Positions 9,301 to 12,914 of a stretch of DNA of 12,914 nt are shown here, piece after piece. Both the position numbers and the translations under genes were made by a program. Numbering within the stretch: position 1 is the stretch's first letter; every line of letters begins with the position of its first letter. The notes beneath the pieces were generated by a model, which saw nothing but the letters and a program-made list of their open reading frames with translations, did no database searches and was not told the origin of the DNA. Origin of the DNA: Planctomycetaceae bacterium (lineage in GTDB: Bacteria; Planctomycetota; Planctomycetia; Pirellulales; UBA1268); NCBI GenBank assembly GCA_947440895.1, contig CANETO010000015.1, positions 1 through 12,914 of the forward strand, in the 5' to 3' direction.

Positions 9301-9400
9301 CATCCATACAGTGGTGGTGGACGGGGTCCCGCAGTCCGACCACGCGATCCAACTCGTCGACGATTCACGAGAACATGTGGTCGACGTCGAATTGGCGTGA
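323..9400 (+). CDS. ndvB: Cyclic beta-1,2-glucan synthase (NdvB/ChvB/Cgs family; GT84, cyclisation domain, GH94)
   Basis: This 3025-residue inner-membrane enzyme should build cyclic beta-1,2-glucan from UDP-glucose: initiation, elongation, length control and ring closure in one chain. Domains in order: a helical N-terminal region with RGELFSTEQL near residue 90; a first membrane block near 480-540; the GT84 transferase at about 555-870, with D597, the D-x-D run D700/D702/D704, E832-D833 and an R-x-x-R-W motif ending at W848; membrane blocks near 890-936 and 1014-1066; the glycoamylase-like (PF10091/GH189-type) cyclisation domain at about 1440-1680, with WSGSMFEY (1492-1499), GISESGYN (1537-1544) and MAHHQGMS (1648-1655); a degenerate GH94-like module from about 1730; and a complete GH94 module from about 2226, with SDDLLW (2622-2627, the catalytic Asp motif), GDWNDG (2702-2707) and NGGQYTHAAVW (from 2856). 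The chain is intact and slightly longer than the roughly 2830-2870 residues of rhizobial and Brucella enzymes. The start is uncertain: in-frame ATGs at 380 and 458 are also possible, none has a good ribosome binding site, and the first 45 codons have weaker G/C third-position bias. Family assignment is very secure; that the product is cyclic is inferred from the domains. Confidence 0.95.
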   Translation: MTRSRNGLHSPSAGFPFIPMQEWYQSISFRSLTERRSPAVHPPSLMDIVRRLAPRIISDQDSAQGDTPVAAIGYESRLRGDRDLAGELPLRGELFSTEQLQRHARTIAGFHRIAGQPESGRLLTRLADNERVLLDTYELLAAAASRGRRITPAGEWLLDNFYLIEEQIHSTRRLLPRSYLGQLPVLASNCPRTYRIAMELVAHTDGRVETSGLDTFIAAYQSVCSLTLGELWAMPLMLRLALIENLRRVAQRLALSRDHRDIAADWSDRLLQAADKRPADLVLVLADMTRESPPLTGAFLADFTRTLQGHSPVFALATTWLEHCLSGQGLKIEQMVLAEGQAQAADQVSIGNSISSLRFLAVHDWRDFVASHSIVEQTLVNDPADVYSRADFATRNRYRTCVEAIARRISRPEEEVAQRAIALARNAATTANPPPRESHVGYWLIDAGRDHLLQELGCRFAGVAAWFAPWTWCTAAVQRSALGLLLMATVALTAVGMMAFLPGAGPAGHVGLLAVPLVLVALHLAVGLVTWAATLIVRPHALPRLDFKGGIPPEHRTLVAVPAMLTDPGTVDRLIEDLEIRFLANRDPYLHFALVSDLTDAAAETLPADEPLIQQAMAGIDSLNRRYPSEHHGHFLLLHRSRAWNSRDGVWMGRERKRGKLADVNAVIRGAALTGPDGRFSHVTGDVRFLTQVRYVITLDTDTDLPRDAARDMVGAMAHILNRPTLHPTLPRIVEGHGILQPRVAVRLPSAQRSQFSRMASGNPGVDPYTRVVSNLYHDLFDEGSFIGKGIYDVDAFEHCCGIFPEHTVLSHDLLEGCHCRSGLESDVVVHEDHPSSYLADARRRHRWIRGDWQILWWLLPRVPNHHGRWVPNPLAAVSRWKIFDNLRRSLVAPAMLVGLVGGWLSGSVRVAGAVGGLVVFAAFLPPLLAGLLDFLRKPHDVPVATHLLEAAQAAGRPLAQALLGLAMLPYEAAGAVDAIVRTLWRMLISRRRLLEWRTAADADRAAAETLPGFFSAMIVSPVIAILVAVVLFLAGRSDMIVAAFPWLAIWFLAPLFAWWLSLPLPPSTAPLSAAEQQFLTTAGRRTWRYFEEYVNTRTNWLPPDNVQQNGELAIAARTSPTNIAMALLSDLAACDFGWCSVPRLIDRIDRTFDTIAGLERHRGHLFNWYDIHTLTPLLPRYVSTVDSGNLLGSLLVLAGGLEEHMDAAVMSPRVFTGLDDTLQILAADHNVYLDCQLRPLDDPPPGRGMPHGLVGETVTVSRAAAVLPRVIATATAARIGANDSDTRWWIESLIRVATDQLADLHHLATWTTLPPPPEHFWQRVAAQSSPLAARLREMLARLDANPPLREIASLPETLLPLVTEMERANDTNHSPDTPSCARWLTLLHVAIEDAARHATTRLAELARLAASCRDLADVDFRFLYDPSRRLFAIGFNATEHRLDAGYYDLLASEARLASYVLVARGQLEQDHWFALGRLLTTADGAPTLLSWSGSMFEYLMPMLLMPTWSGTLLDHSCRAAVHNQITYARRRGVPWGISESGYNARDAQMNYQYRAFGVPGLGLKRGLAEDIVIAPYASALALLVAPHAACVNLRRIAAEGGLGTCGFIEAIDYTPSRRVPAAGGLAGAADPAAATHSSGGVLVRQFMAHHQGMSLLAFASVLLDGPMQRRFMADPSLKSATLLLQERIPTLTVTVYPHAAEAAVPRGISPDPAGASRIVTDFDGPAPQVHLLSNGRYHVAISAAGGGWSRWRGLAVTRWREDATRDCWGQFCYLRDVDSGVVWSNTWQPTTRGGRGSGEAIFMQSRAEFRRVDEQIEAHTLVSVSPEDDVELRRLSLTNRSERRREIEVTTYSEVVIAPQGQDESHPAFSNLFVDTEILVGRSAILATRRPRGPEDRPPWLLHVMTGSCLTDDCQHLVGEPSFETDRMAFLGRGRTPRDPAAFDHPLLSGTTGATLDPVVSIRRTVVLEAGETVRLDIVTGIADSRDTAADIAVKYSDPCLADRIIELAWTRGAIMLQQLAISESEAQSFGRLAGSLVHASRLRRTSPAVIVRNRRGQSGLWGHGISGDLPIVLVRIRDRHQLELAMEAIRAHAWWRMNGLDVDLVIWNEDDSVYRQVLHESILALVSASPEAGLLDRPGGIFVRRGEQLSEEDRVLLQAAARVMLTDEGGTLVEQVEKRVRSEIAIPPLKPRRRLPAPLSAAPDADTRTATTPGFESATEPLHAFNGYGGFTADGAAYCVRLPPGLCTPAPWVNCVANPRIGTIVSESGSGCTWVDNSHEFRLTPWTNDPVSNAGGEAIYIRDEETGRFWSPTPYPTRGRGTYDVRHGIGSTVFEHADDGLATELTIFVAEHEPVKFARLTITNTSGRPRALSITGYWELVLGELRSRSQMHVVTEIDHLTGALLARNAFAGEFAGMVAFCDASEVSRMVTGDRTEFIGRNGSLAAPAALERMRLSGRVGAGFDPCAALQVQLLLDDGEQETVVFTLGAAQGVAEAQRLVQRFRGTVAAEAEFAGMQAAWQHRLSAVQVESPDRTVNALVNHWLLYQTVSCRLWGRASLYQSSGAFGFRDQLQDAMALVHAAPELLREHLLLAASRQFEEGDVQHWWHPPGGRGVRTHCSDDLLWLPAAVCRYVQATGDTGVLDESVPFLHGRLPRADEEAFYDLPQSGPTSGQLYEHCVRAINHALRFGVHGLPLFRGGDWNDGMNLVGREGRGESVWLAFFLYDVLRRFGELAEQREDVVMADRCAIEAGRLRGNVDDVAWDGAWYRRGSFDDGLSLGSASSAECKIDSVSQSWAVLSDAAPQARAATAMASVDSLLVSRSDRLVKLLTPPFDTAPFEPGYIKAYPPGVRENGGQYTHAAVWTAMAFAALGDHARAWELFGLINPISHGDTPEAIATYRVEPYVVAADICAVAPHTGRGGWTWYTGSASWMYRLLIESLLGLEREGTVLRLSPHPHRDWPRYTIRYRYLATTYTINVIHPGHGVREAGPIHTVVVDGVPQSDHAIQLVDDSREHVVDVELA
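5510..5920 (+). repeat. Protein-level repeat, copy 1: GH94-type N-terminal beta-sandwich
   Basis: Residues of about 1730-1866 of the glucan synthase form the first of two diverged copies of the GH94 N-terminal sugar-binding sandwich (PF06165). Shared landmarks are an SNGRYHV / FNGYGGF start, then RDVDSGVVWSNTWQPT / RDEETGRFWSPTPYPT, then an LRRLSLTN / FARLTITN strand. The copies match in protein order and pattern; I do not see a DNA-level direct repeat. Copy 1 is followed by a helical segment around W2063 (LWGHGISGDLP) without the SDDLLW or GDWNDG motifs. Confidence 0.65.
6998..7490 (+). repeat. Protein-level repeat, copy 2: GH94-type N-terminal beta-sandwich
   Basis: Residues of about 2226-2390 repeat the sandwich described for positions 5510-5920, starting FNGYGGFTADG and passing through RDEETGRFWSPTPYPT. 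A proline/alanine-rich linker (around residues 2193-2220, RRRLPAPLSAAP and following) separates the two modules. This copy leads into the catalytic (alpha/alpha)6 barrel that holds SDDLLW and GDWNDG, so it belongs to the working phosphorylase unit thought to set glucan length. Confidence 0.65.
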
Positions 9401-9420
9401 TATTTCCGTAGACCTCACGC

Positions 9421-12198
9421 ATGGCACAACGCTCCGCACCTGACGAAGAGCCCTGGCACTCTCTCGCCATCGACGAGGTGTTCCGCCGGCTGGAGAGTGG
9501 CCGCGAGGGTCTTTCGGTCGCGGAGGCGGCCCGCCGGCTCGCAGCCTACGGTCCCAACACCCTGCCCCGTGATCCACCACCGGCCGTCTGGCGGCTGGCA
9601 GTTGGGCAGCTGGCCAATCCGCTCATGCTCCTTCTCATGGCTGCGGCCGCCGGCTCGATCGCCACCGGCGACGTGAAAGATGCGGCCATCATCGCGGTGG
9701 TGATCGCGATCGACGCCTGCCTCGGCACCTGGCAGGAATTCAAGGCAAACCGCTCCAGCCGGGCGTTGGAAAGGCTGCTCCATATCCGCGCGGCCGTCAG
9801 CCGCGGTGGCACGGTCTGCGACATTCCCGCCGAGGAGGTCGTGCCAGGCGACCTCCTCTGGATCGAATCGGGCAACCGCGTGCCGGCCGATGCCCGGCTC
9901 ATCTCCGCACACGGGCTCGAGATCGACGAATCGCTGCTCACGGGCGAATCGCTGCCGGTATGCAAGAACTCTGAGTGGACCGGCGACTCCAAATCGCCCC
10001 TGGCCGACCGGCTCGACATGATCTACGCGGGCTCGATCGTCACCCGCGGGCGGGCGGCGGCCATCGTCGTCGCCACTGGAACGCGGACGAGCGTCGGTGC
10101 GCTGGCGATCGACGTGGCCACACGGCCCGCTGGCAAGCCACCGCTGGTGGCCCGCATGGAACGATTCACCCGTTCGATCGCAGTGGCCGTGGTCGTCGCC
10201 GCTACTCTCATCGGACTGCTCGGTGTGATGGTCGGCCAGCAGCCCCGGGAGATGTTTCTGTTCGCGGTGGTGCTGGCTGTGTCGGCCATTCCCGAGGGAC
10301 TGCCCGTATCGCTGACGATTGCCCTGGCCATCGCCACCGGCCGAATGGCGGCACGCGGCGCCATCGTGCGGCGGCTGCCGGCAGTCGAGGGGCTTGGCAG
10401 TTGCACGCTGATCGCGACCGATAAGACCGGCACGCTCACCTGCAACGAACTCACGGCAACGGTCATCGAACTGCCCGCCGTCACCACCGACGCAGGCACG
10501 CCTGATCGGCTCGTCGTCAGCGGACAGGGATTCGCGCCGACAGGTGCCGTGCTCCGCCACGGGCTGCCGGTGCCGCCGAAACACGTGCAGTCGGCCGCCA
10601 CGACGGAACCACGGCTCCGCGCACTCGTCACCTGCGGCGTCCTCTGCAACGAGGCCACGCTCCACCACCGCGATGGTGCCTGGACGTGGCGGGGTGACGC
10701 CGTGGACGTTGCACTGTTGTCGCTGGGGGTGAAACTCGGCCTCGAACGCGAGGCGCTGCTGGCGACGACCCCACAATCGGACGCCCTGCCGTTCGAGCCG
10801 GAGCACCGCTTTGCGGCGACGTTTCACGACACCCCGCACGGCCGGATGGCCTACGTCAAAGGGGCGCCGGAGGCCGTCTTACCGATGTGCGATGGTGACC
10901 TCGCCCTGATGGCCGGCTGGCACGAGCGGGCAACGGCATTGGCGGCCGAGGGCTTGAGGGTGCTGGCACTGGCACAGGGCCGGGCGCCCACCACAGGCTC
11001 CGTGCACGCGCCCCTGCCGGTGCTCGCAAACCTCGAATTCCTGGGATTTATCGGGCTCACCGATCCACTTAGGCCCGCCACGCGGGAGGCCGTCCGGCAG
11101 TGCGGCCAGGCGGGAATCAGGGTGGTGATGATCACCGGTGACCACCGACTGACGAGCCTGGCCATCGCCCAACAACTGGATCTGGCCCACGACGAATCGG
11201 AGGTGATCACCGGAGGCGAACTCGCCGACGCTTCCCCTGCTCGGTTCGCTGAGTTAGTCGACACCGCGAGGGTCTTCGCCCGCGTGACGCCGCGGCAGAA
11301 GCTGCAGATCGTCGAGGCCGCGCGGGCCGCCGGGCACTTCGTGGCTGTCACCGGCGACGGGGCGAACGACGCACCGGCGCTGCGGGCTGCCAACCTCGGC
11401 GTGGCCATGGGGCGAAGTGGCACCGACGTAGCCCGCGAGGCCGCCGGGCTCGTGATCAGCGATGACAACTTCGCCACGATCGTCGCGGGCATCGAGGAGG
11501 GACGCATCGCCTACGACAACGTCCGCAAGGTGATCTTCCTGCTGGTGAGCACCGGAGCGGCCGAAATGGTGCTCGTGACCCTGGCGGTAGCCACGGGATC
11601 GCCGCTGCCGCTCACGGCGGTGCAGCTCCTCTGGCTGAACCTCGTCACCAACGGCATCCAGGATGTGGCGTTGGCGTTTGAGCCCGGTCAGGGGGACGAG
11701 CTCGAACGCCAGCCCCGGCCGCCCGGCGAAGCGGTCTTCGATCGCGTCATGCTGCAGAGGATCATGCTCTCGGCAGTGGTGATGGGCGTGGCATCGTTCA
11801 CGGTGTTTCGGTTCTGGCTGGGAAACGGCTTGGCATCCCAGGCCGATCCGTCCACGGCCAACGCCGCCACGCTCGCCGCAGCCCGCAATGCCACGCTCTT
11901 GGTGATGGTGCTCTTCGAGAATGCGCATCTGGCCAACTGCCGCTCGGAGACCCGCTCGGCCTTCTTGCTCCCGCTCAGGCGGAGTCCGTTCCTGCTCATG
12001 GGCACGCTCGTGGCACTGGGGGTGCACCTGCTGGCGATGCACTGGCCGCCGGTGCAATCACTCCTCGACATCACGCCTGTGAGCGGCCGCGAGTGGCTCA
12101 TCCTGATGGCCGTGGCCGCCTCGATCCTGCCCGCCGTCGAGCTCCACAAGTGGTGGCGCCGGCGACGCACCACGACTTTTACGGCACGCGCCGCCTGA
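9421..12198 (+). CDS. P2-type cation-transporting ATPase (Ca2+-pump-like)
   Basis: This 925-residue membrane pump uses ATP to move a cation across the inner membrane through a phosphorylated-Asp cycle. The N-terminal cation-ATPase domain lies at about residues 8-75. The actuator motif TGES is at 174-177, PEGLP in membrane helix M4 at 291-295, the phosphorylated D334 in DKTGTLT, KGAPEA at 480-485 in the nucleotide-binding domain, TGD at 572-574 and GDGANDAPAL from 645. About ten membrane helices can be drawn, with the last four in a C-terminal PF00689-type domain. Compared with SERCA, E292 (M4), E715 (M5), N740 and T743 (M6) and E833 (M8) match cation ligands, but the positions of SERCA N768 and D800 are G712 and N744. 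The ion is therefore not settled: Ca2+ is the best guess, and Mn2+, Na+, K+ or Mg2+ remain possible. The start is 20 bases after the glucan synthase stop with no Shine-Dalgarno motif, which suggests co-transcription and possibly coupled translation. No heavy-metal-binding domain or CPC motif is present, which argues against a P1B pump. Confidence 0.93.
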   Translation: MAQRSAPDEEPWHSLAIDEVFRRLESGREGLSVAEAARRLAAYGPNTLPRDPPPAVWRLAVGQLANPLMLLLMAAAAGSIATGDVKDAAIIAVVIAIDACLGTWQEFKANRSSRALERLLHIRAAVSRGGTVCDIPAEEVVPGDLLWIESGNRVPADARLISAHGLEIDESLLTGESLPVCKNSEWTGDSKSPLADRLDMIYAGSIVTRGRAAAIVVATGTRTSVGALAIDVATRPAGKPPLVARMERFTRSIAVAVVVAATLIGLLGVMVGQQPREMFLFAVVLAVSAIPEGLPVSLTIALAIATGRMAARGAIVRRLPAVEGLGSCTLIATDKTGTLTCNELTATVIELPAVTTDAGTPDRLVVSGQGFAPTGAVLRHGLPVPPKHVQSAATTEPRLRALVTCGVLCNEATLHHRDGAWTWRGDAVDVALLSLGVKLGLEREALLATTPQSDALPFEPEHRFAATFHDTPHGRMAYVKGAPEAVLPMCDGDLALMAGWHERATALAAEGLRVLALAQGRAPTTGSVHAPLPVLANLEFLGFIGLTDPLRPATREAVRQCGQAGIRVVMITGDHRLTSLAIAQQLDLAHDESEVITGGELADASPARFAELVDTARVFARVTPRQKLQIVEAARAAGHFVAVTGDGANDAPALRAANLGVAMGRSGTDVAREAAGLVISDDNFATIVAGIEEGRIAYDNVRKVIFLLVSTGAAEMVLVTLAVATGSPLPLTAVQLLWLNLVTNGIQDVALAFEPGQGDELERQPRPPGEAVFDRVMLQRIMLSAVVMGVASFTVFRFWLGNGLASQADPSTANAATLAAARNATLLVMVLFENAHLANCRSETRSAFLLPLRRSPFLLMGTLVALGVHLLAMHWPPVQSLLDITPVSGREWLILMAVAASILPAVELHKWWRRRRTTTFTARAA
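12150..12181 (+). terminator. Possible intrinsic terminator at the end of the ATPase gene
   Basis: GTGGTGGCG (12150-12158), a seven-base loop and CGCACCAC (12166-12173) can pair as an eight-pair stem with one bulged G, followed by GACTTTTA. The stem lies inside the last ATPase codons, and the short T-run covers the rhomboid stop codon, so it would end the rightward glucan synthase-ATPase transcript before it runs far into the convergent gene. Four Ts is a weak tract and the bulge lowers confidence. Read leftward, the hairpin is not followed by a T-run. Confidence 0.3.
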
Positions 12199-12914
12199 GC
12201 ACCACCAGTGGGTCGGCCCCATCGCGGACATCCCGGTGGCTCAACGGCTTGGCGAGAATCATGCCCGCCACAAACCCCGCCACGTGGGCCGAGTAGGCCA
12301 CGCCGCCTCCCCCGCCCTGATCGAGGAATCCACTCACGAGCTGAAACAGAAACCAGATGCCGACAGCCACATAGCCCGGCACATCGACCATCATCCGCAG
12401 CAGAATCACGCTCACGCGGCGGTGCGGGTGGAGCACGAGATAGGCCCCCAACACGCCTGAGATCGCGCCAGATGCCCCCAGGCAGGGCGTGAGTGCTGCC
12501 TCGCCCGAGCTATTGAGCGCGACGAAGGCCAGCGACGCGAGGATACCGGTGGCCAGATAGAAGATCAGGTATTTGACGTGCCCCATGTCGTCCTCGACGT
12601 TGTCGCCGAAGATCCACAGAAACCACATATTGCCGGCCAAATGCATGATGCTGCCGTGCATGAAGATCGCCGTCAGCAGTGTCATCCAGGGCGGGATCGG
12701 CGTGGCCTTGAGACCGGGATCGGGCACCTGCACCACGCCTTCAGGCGTCTGGATCATCCGCACCGACGGCTCGGTGATCACGTCCCGCCCAGAGATGATC
12801 TCCGCGGGCACCTGGCAGTAGGCGAGCGTGACGTTGTCGTTGGCCCCCATCTGCTGGAGCACCACGAACACGAACACGTTCGCCACCAGCAGCGCGATCG
12901 TCACAAACGGAAAA
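12179..12914 (-). CDS. Rhomboid family intramembrane serine protease (N-terminus cut by right edge)
   Basis: The reading frame stays open to the right edge. The residues there read FPFVTIALLVANVFVF, and PFVT is typical just before the first membrane helix of rhomboids, so the true start lies outside the window. The GTG at 12904 is in frame but would cut off that segment. Numbered from that GTG, the catalytic serine is S145 in GASGAISG (codon at 12470-12472) and the catalytic histidine is H207 in AHVAGF (codon at 12284-12286). FMHGSIMHLAGN carries the His/His/Asn set of helix 2, and WIFGDNVED follows. Six membrane helices fit a GlpG-type core, and a loop of about 55 residues joins helices 1 and 2, as in many bacterial members. 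The enzyme cleaves membrane proteins within or next to their membrane segments; its substrate cannot be predicted. No extra soluble domain or zinc finger is visible. The stop codon lies inside the end of the convergent ATPase gene. Confidence 0.93.
   Translation of the reverse strand, partial: FPFVTIALLVANVFVFVVLQQMGANDNVTLAYCQVPAEIISGRDVITEPSVRMIQTPEGVVQVPDPGLKATPIPPWMTLLTAIFMHGSIMHLAGNMWFLWIFGDNVEDDMGHVKYLIFYLATGILASLAFVALNSSGEAALTPCLGASGAISGVLGAYLVLHPHRRVSVILLRMMVDVPGYVAVGIWFLFQLVSGFLDQGGGGGVAYSAHVAGFVAGMILAKPLSHRDVRDGADPLVVLRRRVP

Noticed and set aside
9415..10839. A 474-codon minus-strand open frame opposite the ATPase
   Set aside because: It covers the TGES and DKTGTLT coding region on the other strand and has no domain signal of its own.
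12902..12904. GTG as the true start of the rhomboid gene
   Set aside because: The frame stays open upstream and reads FPF before VTIALL, matching the usual rhomboid N-terminus, so the real start is beyond the window.
1..12914. CRISPR array, tRNA, rRNA, insertion sequence, prophage or defence genes
   Set aside because: I saw no regularly spaced repeats, terminal inverted repeats, transposase or integrase motifs, or conserved RNA gene segments. Nearly the whole window is explained by four ordinary coding regions.

Overview
The window is GC-rich, roughly two thirds G+C by eye, and almost fully coding. It holds two complete genes and two genes cut by the window edges. A bacterial GYF_2-domain protein, a very large cyclic beta-1,2-glucan synthase, weak or absent Shine-Dalgarno sequences before the two long genes and a GlpG-type rhomboid together suggest an environmental Gram-negative bacterium. 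Planctomycetota is my best guess. This is inference from gene style, because no rRNA or other marker gene is present.

Layout, left to right. (1) Positions 1-190, minus strand: the first 63 codons of a GYF_2-domain protein running off the left edge, with a clear GGAGG ribosome binding site. (2) Positions 191-322: a 132-base divergent intergenic region with one GC-rich hairpin and no promoter I can defend. (3) Positions 323-9400, plus strand: one 3025-codon gene for a cyclic beta-1,2-glucan synthase (NdvB/ChvB/Cgs family). It carries, in order, a helical N-terminal region, a membrane-embedded GT84 glucosyltransferase, a glycoamylase-like cyclisation domain and two GH94-like modules, of which only the second has the catalytic motifs. 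(4) Positions 9421-12198, plus strand: a 925-residue P2-type cation-pumping ATPase, 20 bases downstream and probably co-transcribed. (5) Positions 12179-12914, minus strand: a rhomboid intramembrane serine protease missing its first residues at the right edge. It converges on the ATPase gene, and the two 3' ends overlap by 20 bases.

How the genes may work together. The glucan synthase would start at the cytoplasmic face of the inner membrane, elongate a beta-1,2-glucan, trim its length by phosphorolysis and close it into a ring. Such glucans normally accumulate in the periplasm and take part in osmotic adaptation and host interaction. A cation pump directly behind it in the same transcription unit suggests that envelope glucan and periplasmic or cytoplasmic cation balance are handled together. 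That link is inferred only from gene order. No glucan exporter (NdvA/ChvA type) or glucan-modifying enzyme is visible. I see no CRISPR array, transposase, prophage gene, tRNA, rRNA or defence system, and no sign that the region is recently acquired.
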